NCBI GenBank assembly: GCA_016718035.1
Contig: JADKEK010000014.1
Coordinates: 57,323 to 121,322, forward strand
DNA length: 64,000 bases
Direction: 5' to 3'
Source: Bacteroidota bacterium
GTDB lineage: Bacteria; Bacteroidota; Bacteroidia; Chitinophagales; BACL12
The position numbers and the translations under genes are program-made. This document shows positions 47,809 to 57,291 of the stretch, in pieces (positions within the stretch are counted from its first letter, which is position 1; each line of letters opens with the position of its first letter). The notes beneath the pieces were generated by a model. It searched no databases, was not told the origin of the DNA, and worked only from the letters and a program-made list of their open reading frames with translations.

Positions 47809-48399
47809 TTATTCATCTTCTGATTCATCGTATTCTACATTTTTTTTGCGATTGGCTTTGTTGCGCTCGCTCTTATTTAAAATGTTAAATACAACACCAC
47901 CCTCTGTATAAAAACGGTTAGTATAATTGTCTTCAGGGTTAATGTAAATCTGATATAACGGATTTAATTCAAACCCTATTCTCCTGTTATAAAAGTAGGA
48001 TACACCAGGACCAAATGATATGCTGGTATGGTCAGTAATGGTTTTATTGTCTGCAAAAACAGTTGTTCTATCAACTCCTACCTCAAAGTTGCCGATAATA
48101 AACCAATGGTCGTTAAGCGGGTAATAAGCTTTTATTTGAGGTGTGAATTTTAGCGCAGAAGTGTAGTTGGTATCGTACGAAATGGAATAGTTCATTTGAA
48201 AGCCTAACGACAAATAATCTGTCACAAAATATCCAAGTCTAGGAGTTATGGTAAGCTTATACAGGTTATAATCGCCCTTGTCTGACTGACTGTAAGAACC
48301 ACCTCCCCCTGTCCGAAAAGTCCCCTTTCCTGTGGGATAGCGCTGCGCCAATAGGGCGATTGGAAGCAGCATGGTGATTAAAAATAGTGTTTTCTTCAT
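47809..48399 (-). CDS. Outer-membrane beta-barrel protein, small
   Basis: 196 residues: signal peptide (KKTLFLITMLLPIALLAQ) and a barrel of about eight strands (YKLTITPRLGYFVTDYLSLGFQ, FIIGNFEVGVDRTTVF, ISFGPGVSYFYNRRIGFEL, TEGGVVFNIL), ending in a charged tail (KKNVEYDESEDE). Function unknown. It converges on pepA and shares a strand with udk. Confidence 0.75.
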   Translation of the reverse strand: MKKTLFLITMLLPIALLAQRYPTGKGTFRTGGGGSYSQSDKGDYNLYKLTITPRLGYFVTDYLSLGFQMNYSISYDTNYTSALKFTPQIKAYYPLNDHWFIIGNFEVGVDRTTVFADNKTITDHTSISFGPGVSYFYNRRIGFELNPLYQIYINPEDNYTNRFYTEGGVVFNILNKSERNKANRKKNVEYDESEDE

Positions 48400-48439
48400 G
48401 GTTTGGGTATTTTAAAATCGAGTATAAATATATTCAGAA

Positions 48440-49057
48440 TTAGGCTGAATTTGATAATTGGGCAGCAATATATTGGCTTAAAAGGTCAATGGCCACATGA
48501 TTATCACCACCAACCGGAACAATGATATCTGCGAATCGTTTAGAAGGTTCAATAAATTGTTCATGCATTGGACGCACAGTATTTAGGTATCTGGTCATCA
48601 CCTGATCGATGTCTCTTCCCCGCTCTTCCATATCACGTTTTACCACACGCATGAGTCGATGATCTGCATCAGCATCAATAAATATCTTAATAGACATCAA
48701 ATCACGGATTTCAGGTTGCGTTAAAATCAAAATACCTTCAACAATTAACACTTTGTTTGGTGAAATGGTTACCTGCTGGTCGGTGCGCAAACAAGTAAGC
48801 ATGCTGTAAACCGGCTGTTGAACAGTATCACCTTTTTGAAGCGATGTAATATGTTTTTCCAATAAAGACCACTCGATGGCTTCGGGGTGATCGTAATTCA
48901 TTTTTTTACGCTCGGTTTCTGCTATTTGCGGATTGTGTTTATAATATGCATCCTGCGAAATTAACGACACACTTTTTGGTGATAAACTATTGATGAGTTT
49001 ATTTACAAATGTAGTTTTCCCTGAACCAGAACCTCCTCCTATACCAATTACAATCAT
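48440..49057 (-). CDS. udk: Uridine kinase
   Basis: 205 residues. Phosphorylates uridine and cytidine in pyrimidine salvage. P-loop GIGGGSGSGKTTF (about 5-17), substrate-binding SQDAYYK, NYDHPEAIEW and the lid RRVVKRDMEERGRD-like segment (VVKRDMEERGRDIDQV). Full length. It is 12 nt from the start of alkB, which lies upstream on the same strand, so the two are probably cotranscribed. Confidence 0.95.
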   Translation of the reverse strand: MIVIGIGGGSGSGKTTFVNKLINSLSPKSVSLISQDAYYKHNPQIAETERKKMNYDHPEAIEWSLLEKHITSLQKGDTVQQPVYSMLTCLRTDQQVTISPNKVLIVEGILILTQPEIRDLMSIKIFIDADADHRLMRVVKRDMEERGRDIDQVMTRYLNTVRPMHEQFIEPSKRFADIIVPVGGDNHVAIDLLSQYIAAQLSNSA

Positions 49058-49069
49058 GTAGTGTTTTTT

Positions 49070-50119
49070 TTATTGATGTTCAATTTTTGTTATCATCGGA
49101 TTCATAACCCTAAAATATAAAGGTGGAATAAGTGATAATAAAATCATTGCCGGATATCCTGCAGGCAGTTGTGGCGCCGTATCAGTATGTCGCAAAATCT
49201 GATATTTACGTGATGCCATATAATGATGGTCTGAATGGCGTGTTAATTCATACAATACCACTCTGCCGATAACATGATTTGAATTCCATGAATGCCAAGG
49301 TTGCACACGCTCATATAAACCGGATGTTGCTTTTTTACGACGCAATCCGTAATGTTCGATATAGTTTACTGCTTCCAATAATAAAATCCCGACAAATGCT
49401 GCAGGTATAAAAATAAACATAGTGGTTATTCCAAAAATCCAAGCTATTGATGCTAAAAATACCACTTGCACGATTTGAAAAATCAACAACTCATTTTGCC
49501 AGCTCAAAAATGAATGTCCTGCATTTTTTAATTCTGTTAATTGAATATGCCAGGCTGAAGCAATTGTTCCGGTGATTGTCCTAAAATAAAAAAAATACAA
49601 AGGCTCATTTAACCTTGCGGATGAAGGATCCTGGTTAGTTGAAACATTTTTGTGATGGCCTTTATTATGTTCTATAATAAAATGCATATACAATGAAGTA
49701 AGCAATAACATTTTTGCTAAAAACTGCTCTGACTTTGATTTCCGATGCCCTAATTCATGCGCAACATTAATACCTATTACACCACAACAAGTTCCCATAC
49801 TTAAAATTAAACCTACTAATTCATATCCTTGCAATGGTGAATACGTTACAGTATATAAAAAATAATAGAGCATAGCATATTGAATCGGCACATGTAAATA
49901 TAAAATCCAGTCGTACACTTTATCTTTTTTCACAAGCTCTTCTTCAACATCTGATAAATTTTTATTGTTGGCAGGAATCAATAATTCTAAAAATGGCAAT
50001 AAAATAAATGCATAAACAGGTGTTATAAACGACCAAATGCCCCCAAAATATATCGACAGTCCGGTTGCTAATGGAATGGTATAACCTGCAAAATATTTTA
50101 TTACACGTTTTACATGCAT
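49070..50119 (-). CDS. alkB: Alkane 1-monooxygenase (AlkB)-like membrane hydroxylase
   Basis: 349 residues with about six transmembrane helices and the AlkB-type histidine boxes: HELGH (121-125), EHNKGHH (150-156), NYIEHYG (about 256) and RHSDHHY (294-300), the last with SRKYQIL after it. AlkB hydroxylates medium-chain n-alkanes; the non-haem diiron site is intact. Length is shorter than Pseudomonas AlkB (about 400) but similar to other Bacteroidota homologues. No rubredoxin or rubredoxin reductase gene is next to it, so the electron donor is elsewhere, and fatty acids or other lipids are alternative substrates. Confidence 0.9.
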   Translation of the reverse strand: MHVKRVIKYFAGYTIPLATGLSIYFGGIWSFITPVYAFILLPFLELLIPANNKNLSDVEEELVKKDKVYDWILYLHVPIQYAMLYYFLYTVTYSPLQGYELVGLILSMGTCCGVIGINVAHELGHRKSKSEQFLAKMLLLTSLYMHFIIEHNKGHHKNVSTNQDPSSARLNEPLYFFYFRTITGTIASAWHIQLTELKNAGHSFLSWQNELLIFQIVQVVFLASIAWIFGITTMFIFIPAAFVGILLLEAVNYIEHYGLRRKKATSGLYERVQPWHSWNSNHVIGRVVLYELTRHSDHHYMASRKYQILRHTDTAPQLPAGYPAMILLSLIPPLYFRVMNPMITKIEHQ

Positions 50120-50263
50120 AGGTCAAAAATAAGGCAATTTTATGGGATGTTAAAAAGCCTAAATGCCACTGTTACGCTTTTTTTCAGGTTGGGTGATAAT
50201 TATCACTGTTAAAGCCCCGAACTATATGAACCTTTGTATTGTTAAAACATTCAACTATTAGCT

Positions 50264-50884
50264 ATGACACCTCATCCAATCTTAATAGATAATATCTTGC
50301 ACAACGCGATTGATACAGCAATGAGTTACACCGCTTTTTATAACATGACAAGCGCATTAGTTGCCGATAATAATACTTCAGGACCTGTAAAAAGCGAAGA
50401 GCGCATACAGGCAACCAAACTCAACCTGCAACGGTTAACGCGTTTAAACAAAACTACTCAGTTGCTGCCGGAATGGTCGAACCTGGATATAACTAAAACA
50501 TCCAATCTACAATGGGTCGTAATTACCGAAGCTTGGTGTGGCGATGGCTCACAATTAGTGCCTGTAATTAATAAGGTGGCTGAAAAACTGGAAATATCCT
50601 TTAAAGTGGTTTTGCGCGATTCGCATCCCGACCTCATTGACCGTTACCTGTTTCGCGGAACTCGTTCTATACCCCGTTTAATCTGTTTTAATGCTGAAAC
50701 CGGCGAGGAATTAGGGAATTGGGGACCACGCCCTGCGGAAGCGCAACAATTGGTTGACGACTCCATTGCAAAAGGTATTCCTCACGACGATTGGGTTATA
50801 AACCTTCAAAATTGGTATAATCAAAATAAAACAGTTAGTTTGCAAAACGAACTATTTTCGTTTGTAAATGATTGTTTGTCTTAA
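50264..50884 (+). CDS. Thioredoxin-like protein
   Basis: 206 residues. Thioredoxin fold around EAWCGDGSQLVPVINK; the usual CxxC has only the first Cys (CGDG), so disulfide exchange by the standard mechanism is unlikely. Downstream IPRLICFNAETGEELG resembles the cis-Pro region. The family (Thioredoxin_9-like) is common in Bacteroidota. The stop overlaps the rhomboid ATG (TAATG). Confidence 0.88.
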   Translation: MTPHPILIDNILHNAIDTAMSYTAFYNMTSALVADNNTSGPVKSEERIQATKLNLQRLTRLNKTTQLLPEWSNLDITKTSNLQWVVITEAWCGDGSQLVPVINKVAEKLEISFKVVLRDSHPDLIDRYLFRGTRSIPRLICFNAETGEELGNWGPRPAEAQQLVDDSIAKGIPHDDWVINLQNWYNQNKTVSLQNELFSFVNDCLS

Positions 50885-51621
50885 TGGCACTATTTTCCTT
50901 CGAAAAAATAAATACAGGCGATAACCGACCGAGGTTACAACCAAAGGAAGAGCAACAATTGCTTTACCTGAGTGTATATATACCTATGGTATTTGTAATT
51001 CTCATGTGGATTGTCAAACTATTTGAAGTAGTTACCGAAATCGACTTAGGCATTTTTGGCATTTTACCACAACATTTCATCGGATTAAGAGGAATATTAT
51101 TTTCTCCGTTTTTACATGCCGACTGGGAACATTTACTTTCTAATACCGTTCCATTTTTTATTTTATCATTTCTGATGATTTTCAATTATCGGAAAGTAGC
51201 TTATAAATCGTTTTTGTTTATTTATTTTTTTGGTGGCTTGTTGTTATGGATAACCGGCCGCGAAAATTATCATATTGGTGCCTCCGGATTAATTTATGGC
51301 ATGGCATTTTTTATATTTTTTAGTGGCGTATTTCGTAAAAATATTCAATCCATTGCACTATCATTATTTGTAGTTTTTTTATATGGCAGTATTGTTTGGG
51401 GTGTGCTTCCTGTTGATTTAACCATTTCATGGGAAGGCCATTTAATGGGTGCCATCTGCGGTGGAATCAGTGCATTCTATTTTCGTAAAGTGGATTTACC
51501 TACACCTGTAATTTTAGAAGACGAACCTGAGGATGAGCTAAGCGAGGAAGCACTTTCAGCAAATAACGACACGATTCAAATACATTACGAAATTGTAGAT
51601 AAAGTAACTGATAAACCATGA
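50884..51621 (+). CDS. Rhomboid family intramembrane serine protease
   Basis: 245 residues with six or more transmembrane segments. The catalytic Ser is in GASGLIYG and the His in SWEGHLMGAICGG; LHADWEHLLSNTVPF is the typical N-terminal region. Cleaves single-pass membrane proteins; substrate unknown. The start is set at 50884 because it overlaps the previous stop (TAATG); the TTG upstream is unlikely. C-terminal acidic tail (EDEPEDELSEEA). Overlaps mnmD by 4 nt (ATGA). Confidence 0.92.
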   Translation: MALFSFEKINTGDNRPRLQPKEEQQLLYLSVYIPMVFVILMWIVKLFEVVTEIDLGIFGILPQHFIGLRGILFSPFLHADWEHLLSNTVPFFILSFLMIFNYRKVAYKSFLFIYFFGGLLLWITGRENYHIGASGLIYGMAFFIFFSGVFRKNIQSIALSLFVVFLYGSIVWGVLPVDLTISWEGHLMGAICGGISAFYFRKVDLPTPVILEDEPEDELSEEALSANNDTIQIHYEIVDKVTDKP

Positions 51622-52286
51622 ATCGTGAGGTGATAATTACCGGTGACGGCTCTCCTACTCTTTTCGTACCGGAATTAAATGAACATTACCATTCTATTCA
51701 TGGCGCGCTGAATGAATCAATGCATGTGTTTATTCAAAATGGATTAATTCATCAGCTGACAATACACCAACACATTCATTTATTGGAAATCGGATTAGGC
51801 ACTGCAAGTAATTTATTGCTGACGATTAATGCCATGAAAAATTCACCAATCAATGTTAATTATGATGCACTCGAACCGTTCCCCATTCAATCAGAAATAG
51901 TTGCACAACTTACTGATTTGTACGCACAACAATTTTCTACATCTGCTGCATTATTTCAATCTATTCATCAGCAACCTGCAAATATTGCACTCCAAATAAA
52001 TCCACAATTTACATTTACCCGAATTGAGGCCAAACTGGAAAATGTTTCATTAGAATCACATTATAATTTAGTGTATTTCGATGCATTTGGTCCCAGAGCA
52101 CAACCTGAAATGTGGGACAAAAGTAATTTTGAAAAAATATTTGCTGCAATGGAACAAGATGGCACTTTGGTAACTTATTGTGCGAAAGGAGAAGTGCGCA
52201 GAAATTTACAAGCCGTGGGGTTCTTTGTGGAACGCCTCCCAGGCCCTCCCGGAAAACGCGAAATGTTACGCGCTACCAAAAAGTAA
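51618..52286 (+). CDS. mnmD: tRNA (5-methylaminomethyl-2-thiouridine34) methyltransferase MnmD-like
   Basis: 222 residues. S-adenosylmethionine methyltransferase that makes mnm5s2U34 from nm5s2U34, the N-terminal activity of MnmC. SAM-binding LEIGLGTASN, VYFDAFGPRAQPEMW and TYCAKGEVRRNLQAVGF, and PGPPGKREMLRA at the C-terminus are diagnostic. The following gene is an FAD oxidoreductase that matches the other MnmC half. Confidence 0.92.
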   Translation: MNREVIITGDGSPTLFVPELNEHYHSIHGALNESMHVFIQNGLIHQLTIHQHIHLLEIGLGTASNLLLTINAMKNSPINVNYDALEPFPIQSEIVAQLTDLYAQQFSTSAALFQSIHQQPANIALQINPQFTFTRIEAKLENVSLESHYNLVYFDAFGPRAQPEMWDKSNFEKIFAAMEQDGTLVTYCAKGEVRRNLQAVGFFVERLPGPPGKREMLRATKK

Positions 52287-52300
52287 TTTAATTTTACACC

Positions 52301-53335
52301 GTGGTTGACTTTCTTATAGTAGGTGGTGGAATTGCCGGTATTAATGTTGCCTGGCAACTACATCAACGTGGTTCCGGTTTTCATTTAATTGATACCTGTA
52401 AATATAACAGCGCTACATCTATTGCTGCAGGTTTAATAAATCCGGTTACCGGTAGAAAATTTTCCACTCAATGGAATATCGATGAATTAATTCCGCTGGC
52501 AGAAAAAACATACACTGAAATTGGTCATTTTTTACACACTGATTTTTTATTCAAAAAAAGTATTTTTAAAATTCATAAAAACGAATCGGTAGTTGAGGAC
52601 TGGCTTAAAATCAAATCTGCACAACCTGTTTCTGCTTATATAAATCCCTTTCCAGATTCAACATCGTATGCCAAATATCTCGATTTCAGATTTGGCGCAA
52701 TTGGCGTATACCCTGCGTTTCATTTAAATATGGTGTTAATGCAACAGCAGTTTTATGCGGCATTTTCAAATTGTATTTTGCAAGAGCAATTAGTATATGA
52801 TACATTAAAAATTGAACCTCATGCTATTTATTACAAAGGCAATAGTTATCGCAACATAATCTTTTGTGATGGTGTTGCTGCACAAAAAAATCCGTGGTTT
52901 AATTTTATATCATTTAAACCTGCCAAAGGCGAATGTTTAATTATTGAAGTGCCCAATATGCAGCTGCATGAAATAATCATGAAAGGTGTAATTCTTGTTC
53001 CTATTGGTCAAAACACCTATTGGGTTGGCGCAACAAATACCTGGAACGACCTTACCAACGAACCAACACAGGCAGCTTTTGAGGAACTTGATAATGGCCT
53101 TAAAGCACTTTTAAAAATTCCGTATCATGTTGTTGCACATAAAGCTGCTGTGCGACCTACAATAAAAGACAGAACACCTGTTGTAGGCAGACATCCTGAA
53201 ATAGAAAATATGTTTACGCTGAATGGATTAGGCACTAAAGGAACTTCATTAGCACCTTATTATGCAAAACAGTTGGTTGAGCACATTTTTAACGGCACTC
53301 CCATCAATCAGGAAGTTCGTGTTAACAGATTTTAA
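52301..53335 (+). CDS. FAD-dependent oxidoreductase (DAO family), MnmC C-terminal-like
   Basis: 344 residues. Rossmann FAD site FLIVGGGIAGINVAWQLH at the N-terminus, substrate/FAD region GLINPVTGRKF, and the C-terminal VRPTIKDRTPVVGRHPEI with NGLGTKGTSLAPYYA. In E. coli MnmC the FAD half converts cmnm5U to nm5U before methylation; here the two halves are separate, adjacent genes in the same order as the MnmC domains. The start is GTG 52301, 14 nt after mnmD. Function as an MnmC half is inferred from order and fold. Confidence 0.85.
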   Translation: MVDFLIVGGGIAGINVAWQLHQRGSGFHLIDTCKYNSATSIAAGLINPVTGRKFSTQWNIDELIPLAEKTYTEIGHFLHTDFLFKKSIFKIHKNESVVEDWLKIKSAQPVSAYINPFPDSTSYAKYLDFRFGAIGVYPAFHLNMVLMQQQFYAAFSNCILQEQLVYDTLKIEPHAIYYKGNSYRNIIFCDGVAAQKNPWFNFISFKPAKGECLIIEVPNMQLHEIIMKGVILVPIGQNTYWVGATNTWNDLTNEPTQAAFEELDNGLKALLKIPYHVVAHKAAVRPTIKDRTPVVGRHPEIENMFTLNGLGTKGTSLAPYYAKQLVEHIFNGTPINQEVRVNRF

Positions 53336-53404
53336 TGAACCTAAACCTTCATTAATTTTGAGTATCAACCTTACTACTCTAATTTTACCCTTTAAACAAT
53401 TAGG

Positions 53405-55829
53405 ATGACAAAAATATTCGTTAGTAGCATGTTGCTGCTTGTATCAACTTTTTTAAGTGCTCAAAGCCCGGAGTTAAATTGTTATATGCCTGATCCTGAT
53501 GCAACAATCCGGTCTCATAATGTTGATTTTAAAAAGTTAGACCTCGATATAAAATTCACACCAGAAGATGGCAAATTGGAAGGTGTGGCAGTCTATTTGT
53601 TTAATGCCATACAGGTAAAAGTTGATTCCGTTTTTTTAGATGGCCCCGGAATTACCATTCAAAATATCACATTAAATAAACAGGCAACCCGTTTCAAAAC
53701 TGATAGTGCTGGAACAACCGTATTTTTTAACCCACCATTAGTCCGCAATCAGGATTATATATTACAAATACAATATGATGCTACGCCAAAACGCGGTATT
53801 TATTTTGTGGGATGGAACAATGCAAAAACCGACGACCCCAATGACCCGACTATTATTCGCAAACAAATTTGGACACAAGGACAGGGCGTAGATAACAGAT
53901 ATTGGATACCTTCTTATGATGGATTAAATGATAAGTTAATCACTTCATTAAATATTACATTCGATAAAAATTATACCGTAGTATCAAATGGTGCATTAAA
54001 AAATGCAACTGAAAATTCAAATGGCACCAAAACATGGAAATACGAAATGCCACATCCTCATGCTTTGTATTTAATTATGTTGGCAATTGGGAAATATGAG
54101 TATCTGGATTACACCTCTAAAAATGGAATGATATCCAGACAATATTATTATCCCGGGACAAAACATTATGCTGAACATACGTATCAATATTCAGCAGAAA
54201 TGATGGACTTTTTGGTAGATGAAACAAATACTACTTACCCATGGACTACTTATGCCAATGTTCCAGTTCAGGAATTTTTATATGGTGCAATGGAAAACAC
54301 CACAGCTACTATTTTTTCTGATTTCTTTTATCAGGATGAAAGAGCATTTCCGGATAAAAATTATGTAGATATTAATGCACATGAATTAACGCATCAATGG
54401 TTCGGCGATTATATTACAGCATGGAGTGGTTCCAGCCATTGGTTACAAGAAAGTTTTGCCACTTATTACGCTAAAAAATTCAGACAAAAAATTAGTGGCG
54501 ATGATTACTACCACTGGAAACGCCGTGAAGAGATGAATACGGCATTTGACGCCGATTCCTAAAAACAATTTACCTGTAGGTCATTCAGGTGCAGGCTCTC
54601 CAAGGGTTTACCAAAAAGGAAGTATTGTAATTGATATGTTACGATATGTGGTTGGGGACGAACAATTTAAAATTGCTATACACGACTTTTTAGCTCGTTA
54701 CCCATACGACAATGTTGAATCAAATGATTTTGAAATGCAATTTATGCGTTCATTGGGAATAAATGTAGAATGGTTTTTTGATGAATGGATTTATAGAGGA
54801 GGTTTCCCGGTGTATAGTGTACAATATCAAAAGCAAACAGATTTTACACAAATTACCATCCAACAACAACAAATACAAAATGGCACTATCCATTTATTTA
54901 AAATGCCTGTACATGTGCAGGTACACTATTTAGATGGCAGTTTCACAGATGATGTAATATGGGTGGAAAATAGTTCAACAGAAGTTAACATTCCGAATGC
55001 CGATAAAAAAGAAATTGCTTTTGTTTTGTTCGACCCTAATTCGATGATTTATGCAAAAGTGAATTTCCCAAAAGCCTATACAGAATTAAAATATCAGGCA
55101 TTTAATGCCCCAAACATGATGGATAGATATGATGCTATTGTAATGATGCGTGAATTAGGTTTGGAATTAAAAAGGGAAGATTTAATCGCTATTTACAACA
55201 AAGAAAATTTTTTTGGTATTAAATCCGAAATTATTAGTCAGCTAGCTAACGACGATAATAAATCAAGTCTGGCATTATTAAAAACAGCATTAACAGATAC
55301 TAATCCTTTAGTGCGCCGTGCAGTTATTTCCAATATTCAAACGCTGCATAAATCTTTAGAAAAATCTGCAACAACATTGTTGGTTGATAATAATTACACC
55401 AATATTGAAATAGCCTTAACACGCCTAAGCACATTGAATCCAGATAAAACCAAAAAATATTTGGAAGTAACTGCCAATGAAAAAGGTGCAACAAATAATA
55501 TTCGTATTACCTGGTTAGAAATTGCCAATCGCACTAACAATAATCAATACATCAACGAATTGGTCAATTATAGTAGCAGCGGTTATGAATTCAGAACCCG
55601 TAATGCAGCTATTGGCGCTTTGGTTAATCTTAATTATTGCGACCAGGCGGCTGTGGCTAACTTGTATAATGCACTCATTTCAAGCAATCACAGACTTTCA
55701 ACTCCGGCTCGTAATGCACTTACCAAATTTAAGGTAACTCCTGAGTATAATAAGCTGATTAAGGACTATTACAACTCCAAAATCTGGAGCGATTGGGAAC
55801 AGCGAAAAATAGGAACTATTAAGGACTAA
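53405..55829 (+). CDS. M1 family aminopeptidase (one-base frameshift)
   Basis: About 808 residues when corrected, secreted (signal MTKIFVSSMLLLVSTFLSA). Zinc metallopeptidase with exopeptidase motif YGAMENTTAT and HELTHQWFGDY (HExxHx18E, the Glu in WLQESFATYYA). C-terminal half has HEAT-like repeats (LVRRAVISNIQTL and similar). The frame breaks at 54558-54560; removing one C gives ADSKNNLPVGHSGAG and full family sequence. Acts on peptides in the periplasm or outside the cell. Confidence 0.9.
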
Positions 55830-56196
55830 AAACTGTTTCTACTTTACTCAGTCCGGCAATCCGCCCTTTTGGGGACTGCTGTTTTGGGGATTATTAACAC
55901 TAAATCCACACGTTATCAACACGTGCCAATAAAAATGTACACAAGAGGTGGATATCGTATTTCAGCAGGTAGCCAAATTTGCTAAAACCCAATAAAATCA
56001 AGCCTTTCATTTTTTGCCTATGTACTGTACATGTATGTGGATACAATAGTTGTACAACATAAATCGCTAATAATCAGCAAGTAGTGTGCATTAGATTATT
56101 ATACCGCAATATTTATATCTGCGAAGTTTGTATAGGTCAAGTTTTAGCCTGAGTAAGTATGACAGGCAAAAAACAAAAAACTGACCCGGTTCACGT
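55830..56196. other. Intergenic, no gene seen
   Basis: 367 nt with no convincing ORF. CAGTCC...GGACTG at about 55849-55877 could be a weak terminator; TGTACTGTACA at about 56020 is a short palindrome. Nothing else recognised. Confidence 0.45.
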
Positions 56197-57183
56197 ATGA
56201 ATGAAGAAAAGAAGTCTGAAAACAGAGGGAGAGGTCTGTACCTAATCCTCATCTTTCTGCTGCTCGGCCTAAATGGCTGGCTTTTCTATAATGCCTTTCA
56301 AAACAAGGAAGACAGAAAGAAAAGCGCTGCGCAGATTGAAGAAGCCCGCATCCTTTACAGTCAATTGGAGGTCCAATACAGTCAGGCCAAACAACAATTA
56401 CAAGATCAGGTTGGCGATTTCAGCCAAAAGGATTCGTTGATTGCTGTTTATGAAGCCGAATTGGATGCCAAACGCAACGAGATTGCTACATTACTTAAAA
56501 CCTGTAACTTCTTTAACGGTGGCGTAACAACCAACCAAAAGAAATTAGATGAGGTGAAGGAAGAAGTAGTTTCGCTTGAGGTAGATTGTTCTACTTACAA
56601 GGCACAATTGGATGAGCTCAACGCTAAATACTTAGCATTGCAGGAAGATTTTGAAGAACTCCAGATTCTATATGAAAAAGAAGTATCGCGTTCTGAAGGA
56701 CTTACCTTTTCGAAAGATTCAATTTTAGAAATCGGAGGATTTGTATTAAGTAAAGATATCACTATAACAGGTGTTCGTAAAAAAGGTAATGGTAACGATT
56801 CTGAAGGTCAAAATGCCAAACATACCGACCGTTTAAAGATTTGTTTTGACTTATTACCTAATAAATTATCAGCCGGGAAATCACAAACATTTTTTGTGAA
56901 AATAATTGGCCCTACAGGAAAAACATTATTTAATAATACAGAAGGCTCAGGTGAATTTGTAAACAAAGAAAAGCCGGAAGACAATTTATTCTCCAAAGCC
57001 ATTAGTGTTAACTACGATGGTGGTGATGTTGAAAGTCATTGTATGTATTGGGAACAGGATGAAGAATTTAAAGCCGGAACCTATACCGTTAAAATTTACC
57101 ACAATGGTTACTTATCATCAAGAAGTTCATTTACACTGAAAAAACCTGTAATAGAAGATTTAATGTCGCGTATAGGCGATTAA
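56197..57183 (+). CDS. Membrane-anchored coiled-coil protein, unknown
   Basis: 328 residues. One N-terminal membrane anchor (LYLILIFLLLGLNGWLFYNAF in part, about 14-33), then a long coiled coil (about 40-175) of the heptad type, and a C-terminal beta domain (KICFDLLPNKLSAGKSQTFFVKI, YTVKIYHNGYLSSRSSF) beginning with DITITGVRKKGNG. Layout is like other Bacteroidota envelope proteins of unknown role. Monocistronic, with a strong terminator. Confidence 0.75.
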   Translation: MNEEKKSENRGRGLYLILIFLLLGLNGWLFYNAFQNKEDRKKSAAQIEEARILYSQLEVQYSQAKQQLQDQVGDFSQKDSLIAVYEAELDAKRNEIATLLKTCNFFNGGVTTNQKKLDEVKEEVVSLEVDCSTYKAQLDELNAKYLALQEDFEELQILYEKEVSRSEGLTFSKDSILEIGGFVLSKDITITGVRKKGNGNDSEGQNAKHTDRLKICFDLLPNKLSAGKSQTFFVKIIGPTGKTLFNNTEGSGEFVNKEKPEDNLFSKAISVNYDGGDVESHCMYWEQDEEFKAGTYTVKIYHNGYLSSRSSFTLKKPVIEDLMSRIGD

Positions 57184-57243
57184 TTCATACCATTCATACA
57201 CACAGAACCAATTCATATTACTTAGCAGTTAGATTATAATTTG

Positions 57244-57272
57244 AACCGCGTCTTAACAGGCGCGGTTTTTTT
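57244..57272 (+). terminator. Terminator of the coiled-coil protein gene
   Basis: AACCGCG/CGCGGTT stem with seven T, 60 nt after the stop; on the other strand it may also end the THUMP gene. Confidence 0.88.
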
Positions 57273-57291
57273 ATTGTGCAGATGACATGTA

